From: an uncultured bacterium
GTDB lineage: Bacteria; Cyanobacteriota; Vampirovibrionia; Gastranaerophilales; Gastranaerophilaceae
DNA: 32,940 nt
Direction: 5' to 3'
Assembly (NCBI GenBank): GCA_902774905.1
Contig: CACYKF010000015.1
Span: 1-32,940 of the forward strand
The notes below the pieces were generated by a model. That model was given only the letters and a program-made list of their open reading frames with translations. It was not told the origin of the DNA and did not search any database. Shown here piece by piece: positions 8,104 through 14,936 of the stretch; the stretch's first letter is position 1; the number at the start of each line of letters is the position of its first letter. The position numbers were made by a program, and so were the translations under genes.

Positions 8104-8712
8104 TTATTTCAAGTTATCAGATTTGAATATATTATACCCTTCGTAGTGATAACTTGCATCAATTCCTTTCATATAAACTTCTCTGTCATTTACATTAGAA
8201 GTCAGGGCTTTTCTTAGAAGTTCTTTTATCTCAATATCTTTTATAGGACTTCTTTCCATCGCAAGCAGATAATCCTCTTTATCAACATTATTCCAATCAA
8301 CGACTTTACCTATCTCTTTTTTTAATATTAAATCAAGCCATATTCTTGTACTTCTGCCGTTACCTTCTCTGAAAGGATGGGCGACATTCATTTCTACATA
8401 CTTTTCAATGATTTCTTCAAAATTTGACTGGGGCATAGAATCTATATGCTCCAAAGAGACTTTTAAATACATTACAGGGGCAAACCGAAAACTACCTTTT
8501 GCAATATTTTCGGTTCTAATTTCTCCTGCAAAGTAGTATATTTCATCAAAAAGATATTTGTGAATTTTTGAAAGCGATTCAAACTTACCTGCTTCAAGGT
8601 TGTCTAACAATCCGGTTTCAAAAAGTTCTATTGCTTTTATTTTACTAAGTCGTTCTTCTTCTCTTGCCAAATCGACAGAATTTGTAATTCCTAATTTATT
8701 TTTTAAAACCAT
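8104..8712 (-). CDS. fic: Fic-domain protein adenylyltransferase, class III
   Basis: A 202-residue Fic protein, which transfers AMP (or another nucleotide part) to hydroxyl side chains of target proteins. The catalytic motif HPFREGNGRSTR occupies residues 112-123 with His112 as catalytic base, and the target-docking flap is around GSFRFAP (73-79). Near the C-terminus SYHYEG (187-192) fits the inhibitory (S/T)xxxE(G/N) motif. Ser187 and Glu191 would place the autoinhibitory helix in cis after the Fic core, as in class III enzymes such as the Neisseria one. No separate antitoxin gene is therefore needed, and none is seen. GAGG stands about six bases before the ATG. It follows etfA by 31 bases but likely has its own job. 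Confidence 0.92.
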   Translation of the reverse strand: MVLKNKLGITNSVDLAREEERLSKIKAIELFETGLLDNLEAGKFESLSKIHKYLFDEIYYFAGEIRTENIAKGSFRFAPVMYLKVSLEHIDSMPQSNFEEIIEKYVEMNVAHPFREGNGRSTRIWLDLILKKEIGKVVDWNNVDKEDYLLAMERSPIKDIEIKELLRKALTSNVNDREVYMKGIDASYHYEGYNIFKSDNLK

Positions 8713-8743
8713 ATATGCCTCACTAAATCATTATATCATAAAT

Positions 8744-9748
8744 TTAGTGCTGTAATTCTAAATATTTTGGGATAATTTCAAAAAAGTCGCCGACAATTCC
8801 TGTATCTGCAATGCCAAAAATTGGGGCATCAGGGTCATTATTTATTGCAATTATGTGTTCAGCCTTATCCATTCCAACAGTATGCTGAATTGCTCCTGAA
8901 ATTCCGCAGGCAATATAAACTTTCGGTCTGACAGTTTTTCCTGTCTGTCCGATTTGAATTGAATGAGGCGCAAGACCGTTTTCAACTGCAGGTCTTGTTG
9001 CCGCAACTGAACCTCCAATTTTATCGGCAAATTTTTGCAAAAGTTCAAAACCTTTTTCATTTTTCAAACCCATTCCGCCTGCTACAACAATATCCGCATT
9101 ATCAAGGTCATTAATCTCATTTTCGATTGTTTTTTTAAATTCTATTATCTCAACATCATTTTTAAGTCCGTTTAAAATGGAAGTATCTTTTCTGATAAAC
9201 TCCGTATCTGCGTGATAATCTACACTGTGTACTTTAAATACATTCGGCCTTACAGTAGCCATTTGCGGATAGTTTTTGCACAAAATTGTCGCCATAAGTT
9301 CTCCGCCAAAAGTTGGTCTTGTTGCGGCAAGTTGACCTTTTTCATTTATATCAAGTTCTATACAGTCCGCAGTCAGACCTGTATGCAAGGAACTTGAAAT
9401 TCTCGGGGCCAAATCTCTGCCCTGATTTGTAGCACCGATAAGCAATATTTCAGGTTTAACTTCTTTTACAAGTTCTGTGAAAAGTTTTGAGTAATACTGC
9501 GTTGAATATTTTTCAAGCCGTTTATCTTCAAAATAGTAAACTTTATTTACTCCCATATTTTGAAATGCACCCTTAAAGCCCTCAATAGTATCAGGAGAAG
9601 TAAAACAAACCGCACTAATTTCAACTCCGCCTAATTTTTGAGATAACTCATGCGCTTTTTCAAGGAGTTCAAAAAATACCGTATGAATATAATTTTCATG
9701 CGTTAATTGTGCATATAGCATTATGCCGGAATTATTTTCATTAGGCAT
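8744..9748 (-). CDS. etfA: Electron transfer flavoprotein subunit alpha
   Basis: A 334-residue ETF alpha subunit that holds FAD and, with EtfB, passes electrons between acyl-CoA dehydrogenases and other redox partners. The C-terminal FAD domain is clear: GGMGLKNEKGFEL, ATRPAVENG, IGQTGKTVRPKVYIACGISG and AINNDPDAPIF. I chose the ATG at 9748 because GGAGG stands at ideal distance before it, and the start then overlaps the etfB stop by eight bases, implying coupled translation. An upstream in-frame extension to 9862 lies wholly inside etfB and is unlikely. It is the last gene of the redox operon. No acyl-CoA dehydrogenase lies in the window, so the electron donor is unknown. Confidence 0.95.
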   Translation of the reverse strand: MPNENNSGIMLYAQLTHENYIHTVFFELLEKAHELSQKLGGVEISAVCFTSPDTIEGFKGAFQNMGVNKVYYFEDKRLEKYSTQYYSKLFTELVKEVKPEILLIGATNQGRDLAPRISSSLHTGLTADCIELDINEKGQLAATRPTFGGELMATILCKNYPQMATVRPNVFKVHSVDYHADTEFIRKDTSILNGLKNDVEIIEFKKTIENEINDLDNADIVVAGGMGLKNEKGFELLQKFADKIGGSVAATRPAVENGLAPHSIQIGQTGKTVRPKVYIACGISGAIQHTVGMDKAEHIIAINNDPDAPIFGIADTGIVGDFFEIIPKYLELQH

Positions 9749-10538
9749 CTTTAACCTCCAAACTTTTAATTTTTTCGTCCAAAAGTTTGACGCTTTCCTC
9801 TGTTGAAAGTTCAAATTTTTGCGCATTATGATTTGACATATTACGAAATGCTCTGCTAACATAAGTCGGAGAGCCTTTTAATCCGACTTGCTCGGGTTCT
9901 AAACCGATAATTTGCGCATCACAAACTCTTATTTCCTGTTTTGATGCAAATTTTATTCCGTTTATTGTCGGGCGTCTTGGTTCAAATTTGTCTTCTAATA
10001 CGCAAATAAGTGCAGGATAAGTCGTTTTGACTCTTTCAATTCCGTTTTCCAAAATTCGTTTTAATTCGATTGATTTTTTATCAACCTTTTCAAATTTTTG
10101 AGTATAAGTGACTTGAGAAATATTTAAAAATTCTGCAATACAAGGTCCTGTCTGCGCCGTATCACCATCAACCGCAAACTGACCGCAAACGATTAAATCA
10201 AAATCGGGAAGTTCGGTTTTAATTGCGGCAGAAATTGTTTTTCCCGTTGCATAAGTATCCGCTCCTGCAAATTTTCTGTCAGAAATCAAAACAGCCTTAT
10301 CACATCCTATCGCAAGAAGTTTGCGTAACATATCTTCTGCCTGATTTGGTCCCATAGTAAAAACTGTTATTTCAACATCTTTTAACTGCTCTTTAATTTT
10401 TAGCGCAAATTCTGCTGCATACACATCATAAGGATTGATTACGCTTTCAACTCCTTCACGCTGAATTGTATTATTCTCGGTCCAGCGAATATCAGTTGTA
10501 TCAGGCACCTGTTTTACGCACAATGCTATTTTTAACAT
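9741..10538 (-). CDS. etfB: Electron transfer flavoprotein subunit beta
   Basis: A 265-residue EtfB with the family opening (KIALCVKQVPDTTDIRW), the nucleotide-binding core VFTMGPNQAEDMLRKLLAIGCDKAVLI, and CGQFAVDGDTAQTGP around residues 120-135. The segment ending RRPTINGIKFASKQEI matches the ETF-beta signature region. In bifurcating ETFs this subunit carries the second FAD; whether this one bifurcates cannot be decided by eye. AGGAG lies before the ATG. It is separated from the upstream 59-residue gene by 131 bases containing AT-rich imperfect repeats (agtgaata at 10575-10582, tattcact at 10648-10655), so it could have its own promoter. Confidence 0.95.
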   Translation of the reverse strand: MLKIALCVKQVPDTTDIRWTENNTIQREGVESVINPYDVYAAEFALKIKEQLKDVEITVFTMGPNQAEDMLRKLLAIGCDKAVLISDRKFAGADTYATGKTISAAIKTELPDFDLIVCGQFAVDGDTAQTGPCIAEFLNISQVTYTQKFEKVDKKSIELKRILENGIERVKTTYPALICVLEDKFEPRRPTINGIKFASKQEIRVCDAQIIGLEPEQVGLKGSPTYVSRAFRNMSNHNAQKFELSTEESVKLLDEKIKSLEVKDA

Positions 10539-10669
10539 ATAAACTCCTGGTTATTAAATATAATAAAAGTGAGAAGTGAATACTGAATAGTGAACAGATC
10601 TTTACAAGTTTTAGGATCTTTATGTGTGTATTAGCACCAATAACAAATATTCACTTTAAATTCCCTACC

Positions 10670-10849
10670 TTATTTTTTTGCGGCTTTTTGTTTTTCATTT
10701 GCACTCAATAGCGCATCATAAGCCATTAAATACATTGCACACTTCTTTACACTCGGAATATACCACGCACATTTATCACCTGAACAAACCATATCGATTC
10801 CTGTTCCGATACTTGTCAAAGGACAAGATTTCATTTGTTGCTCTGCCAT
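10670..10849 (-). CDS. Unrecognised 59-residue four-cysteine protein
   Basis: A short open frame of 59 residues, easily missed. It starts MAEQQMKSCPLTSIGTGIDM, has Cys9, Cys22, Cys27 and Cys37, and ends in a Lys/Ala-rich helix (NEKQKAAKK). The pattern CP...C...CAWY...KKCAMY recalls small metal-binding proteins seen in anaerobes; I do not know a family name. AGGAGAG lies six to seven bases before the ATG. The gene begins 12 bases after the stop of the NfnA-like gene and precedes etfB, so it is very probably co-transcribed with redox genes. The cysteines could hold an Fe-S cluster or zinc (inference). Coding is supported by the ribosome site, tight spacing and Cys pattern. Confidence 0.75.
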   Translation of the reverse strand: MAEQQMKSCPLTSIGTGIDMVCSGDKCAWYIPSVKKCAMYLMAYDALLSANEKQKAAKK

Positions 10850-10861
10850 AATTTTCTCTCC

Positions 10862-11698
10862 TTATACTCCTTGTTTTAGTAAGTTGCAGTTTTCATCTCT
10901 CTTGCGTTCCTGGTCTTTATAAATCTTTGTTCTGTTAATAACTTCATCAAAGTCTATTTCGTGAGCATTAAAATCAGGACCGTCAACACATGCAAATTTT
11001 GTTTTCCCGCCGACAGTAACCCTGCAAGCCCCGCACATGCCTGTTCCGTCAACCATAATCGGGTTCATACTTGCTTCGGTATAAATTCCTTTATCTCTTG
11101 TAAGTTCCGCTACTGCCCTCATCATAGGCATAGGCCCGACAGCAATTACATAATCAACTTTTTCTCTGTCAATTATCTGCTGCAAAACAGTTGTTCCAAA
11201 ACCTTTTATACCGTAAGAACCGTCATCAGTTGTCATATAAAGTTCAGTGCAGGCATCTTTCATCTTGTCTTCCCAGAAAAGTAAATCTTTTGTCCTTGCA
11301 CCGGAAATCATATATACTTTATTTCCTGCTTCTTTTAGGGCTTTTGAGATTAAATAACAGGGCGCAGCACCGTATCCGCCCGCAACACATACTGCCGTAC
11401 CGTATTTTTTAATATCGGTAGGTTTCCCTAAAGGCCCTACTATATCAACAATTTCATCCCCTGCATTGAGTTGTGCAAGTTTTTTGGTTGAATAACCGAC
11501 AGCCATAAATACAAGTGTCAAAACACCTTTTTCTTTATCGACATCAGCAATAGTCAAAGGCACTCTTTCTCCTTCTTGTTCAACTCTGAAAATTATAAAC
11601 TGTCCTGCCTTCGCATTTCGCACAACATAAGGCGCATCAATAGTTATTTCGTACTGATTTGGACAAATTTCCTTTTTTGATAATATTTTATATCCCAT
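10862..11698 (-). CDS. NfnA/SudB-like FAD/NAD(P) and [2Fe-2S] flavoprotein subunit
   Basis: A 278-residue member of the ferredoxin-NADP reductase-like family (PyrK/SudB/NfnA). The FAD domain has the RVPLTIAD motif around residues 45-52. The NAD(P) domain has CVAGGYGAAP (104-113) and VGPMPMMRAV. The cluster segment MVDGTGMCGACRVTVGG with Asp217, Cys222, Cys225 and Cys237 has the one-Asp, three-Cys ligand set known for NfnA. NfnA works with the large flavoprotein NfnB in electron-bifurcating transhydrogenation between NADH, NADPH and ferredoxin; no NfnB gene follows here. Instead a 59-residue Cys protein and etfBA follow. AGGAGAG lies before the ATG. It could also be the electron-transfer subunit of another partner. 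Confidence 0.88.
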   Translation of the reverse strand: MGYKILSKKEICPNQYEITIDAPYVVRNAKAGQFIIFRVEQEGERVPLTIADVDKEKGVLTLVFMAVGYSTKKLAQLNAGDEIVDIVGPLGKPTDIKKYGTAVCVAGGYGAAPCYLISKALKEAGNKVYMISGARTKDLLFWEDKMKDACTELYMTTDDGSYGIKGFGTTVLQQIIDREKVDYVIAVGPMPMMRAVAELTRDKGIYTEASMNPIMVDGTGMCGACRVTVGGKTKFACVDGPDFNAHEIDFDEVINRTKIYKDQERKRDENCNLLKQGV

Positions 11699-11763
11699 TT
11701 CTCTCTCCTAATCTTTTAAGATTATACTACAAGTTTGTGCTGTTTTCAAGATTTCATATTGTA

Positions 11764-11821
11764 TGTAGGTTGACTTAACAAAACCAACAATAATCTGTCG
11801 GATTCGTAAATCCGACCTACA
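11764..11821. repeat. Dispersed palindromic repeat
   Basis: The segment is bounded by tgtaggt (11764-11770) and acctaca (11815-11821). It contains a perfect 8-bp stem with CGTA loop, gtcggatt/aatccgac (11797-11816). It lies between the ART-like gene and the NfnA-like gene and may double as a terminator. The sequence style is that of short interspersed palindromes. The flanking 11850-11875 has near-repeated actgatta/actgac words. Confidence 0.65.
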
Positions 11822-11873
11822 AATTTCAGTCAACCAATTTTATAATGTACAGACTACTACTGATTACTGACTT

Positions 11874-12806
11874 TTATATTTCTTCCCATACATGAGTTTT
11901 AGATAAAACATCCTCAAGTGTTATGTTTTTGTTCCCGGATTTTAAATATTCATATTTAGTCTGGGCTAATTTTTGGCGTTCTTTTTCATATTGCAAACCT
12001 GTTAATTCTCTGTATTGAGCATCCCTTGGCAATAAAATTTCGTTTTCAGATTCATTTATAGGATAATATTTCTGCTGAAATTTATGAATATTGTGTCCTC
12101 GCTTGGTTTTAATTACATGGAATTCTGAAGTGTCACCCATTATGCACTGCATATCTTTTGATGTTGAAATATATGTACCACTATTGGGAGACATCGAGCC
12201 ATTTCTGTATACAAAACCTTTGTATGTCCCAAATTCTTTATCAACTTCTTTTAACGAATAATCCAAACATCTGACGACATCTTTTGCTGTTTCGGAATCA
12301 AAATTTATCAGTCCTTTTGTCCTGTTGGTATTTGCTCCTTTTTCTAATTTTGGGATATAACTTCCTTTATAATTACTTAAAAAATAATTTATATCTATAT
12401 AAAGTTCACGACAATGAGATTTGGTATCCTGAGAGCCATTGCCTATATACATTTTTAATGCTTTCATTTTTTGCGGAACTTGAATCCCATCTTCTGCCAA
12501 ATATAATAACGATTGATAATAATCCCCAATGACATCCCCTAATGGTCCTATATGGCGCATCTTTTTAGAGTTTAGTTTTAATAGCAGTCGATTATATTCA
12601 CTTTCAGTTATCTCTGAGAAATCTTTTAAAACGCGACCTGCAACGACTTTTGATGATTTATTATCAACTCCATTTATTTGAACAACATCTTGATCTAAAC
12701 ATTGTAAAATTTTACCTTTTAATGTTTTTAATGGACAATCCGTGACAGTATTACAATATTTTTTAATTGCACGCATATATAAATTTTCAAAGTTTACACT
12801 AACCAT
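11874..12806 (-). CDS. Putative mono-ADP-ribosyltransferase-like protein
   Basis: A 310-residue protein not assigned with certainty. The C-terminal half shows the order expected of arginine-type ADP-ribosyltransferases (R-S-E class): FVYRNG with Arg201 for NAD binding, TYISTSKD with Ser214-Thr215-Ser216, and SENEILLPRDAQY with Glu254-x-Glu256 as catalytic ExE. The phrase E-x-E followed by (I/V)LLP is typical of these folds. The N-terminal 170 residues are helical and unrecognised, possibly a targeting or regulatory domain. No signal peptide or membrane segment. It is monocistronic, with repeats on its 3' side. If correct it would modify a host or bacterial protein. No antitoxin, immunity or secretion gene is adjacent. 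The start at 12806 has only a weak AAGG. Confidence 0.55.
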   Translation of the reverse strand: MVSVNFENLYMRAIKKYCNTVTDCPLKTLKGKILQCLDQDVVQINGVDNKSSKVVAGRVLKDFSEITESEYNRLLLKLNSKKMRHIGPLGDVIGDYYQSLLYLAEDGIQVPQKMKALKMYIGNGSQDTKSHCRELYIDINYFLSNYKGSYIPKLEKGANTNRTKGLINFDSETAKDVVRCLDYSLKEVDKEFGTYKGFVYRNGSMSPNSGTYISTSKDMQCIMGDTSEFHVIKTKRGHNIHKFQQKYYPINESENEILLPRDAQYRELTGLQYEKERQKLAQTKYEYLKSGNKNITLEDVLSKTHVWEEI

Positions 12807-12921
12807 AAAATAAACCTTAGATTCTACCTATATTTATATAAAGTGTTTTTCCATTCAAAAATTGACTTATTATTAAACATTGTTAATTAAAAGCATTATA
12901 AATCTTGTACCGATACAATAA

Positions 12922-12950
12922 TTGACCTAATTTTTATTTAATGAGATAAT
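12922..12950 (+). promoter_or_regulatory. Promoter of spmA (leaderless)
   Basis: TTGACC (12922-12927), a 17-base spacer ending TGA, GATAAT (12945-12950), six bases, then ATG at 12957. The best -35/-10 pair in the window. No Shine-Dalgarno is present, so the mRNA should start at or beside the ATG. Confidence 0.75.
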
Positions 12951-12956
12951 CAACTT

Positions 12957-13607
12957 ATGAATTACATATTCTTCTTTCTGATAGTAATTTCAATAGTAAT
13001 CGGGGCGATAAACGGCAAGTTGCAGGATGTTGTTAATGCCGTTATGAGCGGTGCGGAATTGTCAGTTAAAGTTGCGTTTTCACTTATCGGAATTATGGCA
13101 TTTTGGCTTGGGATAATGAAAATCGCCCAAAAATCAGGTATCATAGACTTTTTATCTAAAGTATTAAAACCGATTACCAAAGTTTTGTTTAACGAAATTC
13201 CTCCCGAATCACCCGCCGTCGGGGATATTGCAATGAATTTTACCGCCAATGCATTCGGACTTTCTAATGCTGCAACACCATTTGGCATAAAAGCAATGGA
13301 AGAATTGCAAAAAGAAAATAAAGACAAAACTTCGGCATCAAATTCAATGTGTTTATTTTTGGGGATGAATACCGCAGGATTTCAACTTATTCCGACAACA
13401 GTTCTTGCTGTTTTGGTCGGTATTGGTTACAAAAATCCGACAGAAATAATTGCACCAACTCTTTTAGTCACCATTATTGCATTCACTTTTGCAATTGTGT
13501 TATCAAAAGTTTTGCAAAAAGTGTGGAAAGGACAAATGATAAACCCTCACCATAACTCTCTCCCAGAGGGCGAGGGGATAATAGATACGGAGGTGAAGAA
13601 TGATTAA
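12957..13607 (+). CDS. spmA: Spore maturation protein A-like membrane protein (nucleoside-recognition/Gate domain)
   Basis: A 216-residue membrane protein of the SpmA family. It has several hydrophobic helices and the conserved block PPESPAVGDIAMNFTANAFG..NAATPFGIKAM (residues 82-118) with the NAATPFG motif. In Bacillus, SpmA and SpmB affect spore core dehydration, but homologues occur in many non-spore-formers with unknown roles, perhaps in transport. The C-terminal 21 residues (NPHHNSLPEGEG onward) are encoded by a palindromic repeat fragment at 13544-13577 and look like an acquired tail. The stop overlaps the spmB start by eight bases. The family call is firm; function is not. Confidence 0.88.
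   Translation: MNYIFFFLIVISIVIGAINGKLQDVVNAVMSGAELSVKVAFSLIGIMAFWLGIMKIAQKSGIIDFLSKVLKPITKVLFNEIPPESPAVGDIAMNFTANAFGLSNAATPFGIKAMEELQKENKDKTSASNSMCLFLGMNTAGFQLIPTTVLAVLVGIGYKNPTEIIAPTLLVTIIAFTFAIVLSKVLQKVWKGQMINPHHNSLPEGEGIIDTEVKND
13544..13577 (+). repeat. REP-like palindrome inside the spmA coding end
   Basis: The stretch ccctcacc...ctctctcccagagggcgagggg shares its CCCTC/GAGGG ends and CTCTCCC core with repeat R at both window ends. It is read in frame as residues 196-207 of SpmA (PHHNSLPEGEG). The spmB ribosome site GGAGGTG follows just downstream at 13591-13597. Confidence 0.7.
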
Positions 13608-14133
13608 AATTTTAAACCTCATATCGCTTTGGGCTTTACCTGCGTTGATTTTACTTGTATTATCTGTCGGAATTATTAAAAAAGTTCCTGTTTATGAAGA
13701 ATTTACAGATGGTGCAAAAGACGGATTCAAAGTCGCAATAAATATTATACCTTATTTAGTTGCAATTATTGTTGCAATATCGATGCTTCGTGCAAGCGGG
13801 GCAATAGAAATGCTTGCAAATGTTCTTGCTCCGTTATTAAAATCGTGGCATATACCTGCAGATGTATTGCCTTTGACAATTGTGCGTTCACTATCGGGGT
13901 CGGCTGCTTTGGGGGTATTTTCAGATATAGCAAACAATTTGGGACCTGATTCTTATGAAACAAAACTCGCTGCCATCATGGTCGGAAGCAGCGAAACTAC
14001 CTTCTATGTTCTTGCCGTCTATTTTGGGGCTGTTAAAATATCTAAAATCAGATATGCGCTATTAGTCGGGTTACTTGCCGATTTAGTCGGGATTATTGCA
14101 GCAGTTTGGGTATGTAACCTGATGTTTGGATAG
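13600..14133 (+). CDS. spmB: Spore maturation protein B-like membrane protein
   Basis: A 177-residue partner of SpmA with the Gate/nucleoside-recognition fold. It has about five hydrophobic segments and the conserved LPLTIVRSLSGSAALGVFSDI (residues 92-112) and GSSETTFYVLAVYFGAV (130-146). GGAGGTGAAG stands directly before the ATG, which overlaps the spmA frame, so translation is coupled. The gene's last 41 bases are antisense to the end of the zinc-ribbon gene coming the other way. Confidence 0.9.
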   Translation: MIKILNLISLWALPALILLVLSVGIIKKVPVYEEFTDGAKDGFKVAINIIPYLVAIIVAISMLRASGAIEMLANVLAPLLKSWHIPADVLPLTIVRSLSGSAALGVFSDIANNLGPDSYETKLAAIMVGSSETTFYVLAVYFGAVKISKIRYALLVGLLADLVGIIAAVWVCNLMFG

Positions 14134-14464
14134 CATCTACCCAACTTTGAGAGTACTCTTCCGCTTCATTTTTGACTATTGCTTTTACTAGTACTGCATA
14201 ATTTATATTTATACAGTCGATTTTTTCAAGCCTTTCTACCGTATATTCACGACCGCCGCAGTTGTGGCAAAAATTGTCAAGCGGAACGACCTCACCGTTT
14301 TTGACTGTTGCAATTTCTTTTAATCCGCAGGATGCACATCTGACAAGATACCATTGGTTTTCTATCAATTCCCCGCAATCGGGGCAATAGTAATATTCCG
14401 CATCTAAAGGTACTTTATCGTGCGAACATTCTTTGCTAAATCCTAAAATCTGACTCCATCTCAT
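14093..14464 (-). CDS. Zinc-ribbon protein of unknown function
   Basis: A 123-residue protein with Cys pairs at 27/30 (CPDC), 43/46 (CASC) and 66/69 (CHNC), plus Cys13. This is enough for one or two zinc ribbons. The rest is a short helical tail (AEEYSQSWVDAIQTSGYIPK). No domain name recognised; such proteins often bind nucleic acid or act as small adaptors (inference). It has a strong leaderless-type promoter (TTGACT-16-TATACA-6-ATG). Its 3' end overlaps the convergent spmB gene by 41 bases. Confidence 0.75.
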   Translation of the reverse strand: MRWSQILGFSKECSHDKVPLDAEYYYCPDCGELIENQWYLVRCASCGLKEIATVKNGEVVPLDNFCHNCGGREYTVERLEKIDCININYAVLVKAIVKNEAEEYSQSWVDAIQTSGYIPKLLQ

Positions 14465-14470
14465 ATTATT

Positions 14471-14498
14471 TGTATAAGAATATTTTCATGAAAGTCAA
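14471..14498 (-). promoter_or_regulatory. Promoter of the zinc-ribbon gene (leaderless)
   Basis: Minus strand TTGACT (14498-14493), 16-base spacer, TATACA (14476-14471), six bases, ATG at 14464. No room for a ribosome-binding site. Confidence 0.7.
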
Positions 14499-14538
14499 AA
14501 TTACTTACATAATATATGTTAAATATTTTTAAATATTA

Positions 14539-14568
14539 TTTGTATTGGGTTTATTCACTCAATACAAA
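14539..14568 (-). terminator. Hairpin after the DciA-like gene
   Basis: A perfect 9-bp inverted repeat, tttgtattg (14539-14547) and caatacaaa (14560-14568), sits directly behind the stop codon of the DciA-like gene. The downstream side is AT-rich but lacks a clean T-run, so termination is only likely. Confidence 0.5.
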
Positions 14569-14898
14569 TTAATCCTCTTGCCACTTTTTTGTGTCAAATT
14601 TTAAATCAGTAACATTCATTTTCAAGGATTCAACATAGGGTTTTAATTTTGTCAGGAGTTGCGCCTTATATAGTAAAAGTTCTTGCGCTACGGCAGGGGT
14701 TTTACAGGCAATAACCATTATATTACCTTTTAGCATAGAATAAGGTTTTGAATATTTACTGAATTTTTCTCCTGCGACTTTATTCCAAAATTTATACAAA
14801 TTACTGCGTTTTATTGCCCGTTTAAATTCCTTTTGCTCCCCCAATTGAGCAATAAGTTCATCAATGTATTGAAATTTTGTATAAAGGATTTTCTTCAT
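14569..14898 (-). CDS. DUF721/DciA-like protein
   Basis: A 109-residue protein resembling the DUF721 family. The middle and C-terminal part shows the family pattern: FWNKVAGEKFSKYSKPYSM, then a strand GNIMVIACKTPAVAQELLL and a helix KAQLLTKLKPYVESL. DUF721 members related to DciA load or stimulate the replicative helicase DnaB in many bacteria lacking DnaC/DnaI. It is divergent from the NrnA-like gene with a 38-base gap, so the two promoters overlap. The family call is good; the helicase-loader role is by homology. Confidence 0.75.
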   Translation of the reverse strand: MKKILYTKFQYIDELIAQLGEQKEFKRAIKRSNLYKFWNKVAGEKFSKYSKPYSMLKGNIMVIACKTPAVAQELLLYKAQLLTKLKPYVESLKMNVTDLKFDTKKWQED

Positions 14899-14921
14899 AA
14901 TTTTTGTTAATCAATTTTTTG

Positions 14922-14930
14922 TGCTAAAAT
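14922..14930 (+). promoter_or_regulatory. Extended -10 box of the NrnA-like gene (leaderless)
   Basis: TGC-TAAAAT (14922-14930), six bases, then ATG at 14937. A weak TTGTTA sits 15 bases upstream. The spacing equals that of the other leaderless starts. Confidence 0.6.
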
Positions 14931-14936
14931 TTTGAA

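Noticed and set aside
9749-9862. N-terminal extension of EtfA up to 9862
   Set aside because: It lies entirely in the etfB coding sequence, has no ETF-like residues, and a GGAGG site marks the ATG at 9748.
10560-10600. Short gtgaa/tactgaatagtgaac near-repeats before etfB
   Set aside because: Too short and imperfect to call an element; noted only as a possible simple-sequence relic.
12957-14133. Evidence of endospore formation from spmA-spmB
   Set aside because: The pair is widespread in non-spore-formers, and no other sporulation gene is present.
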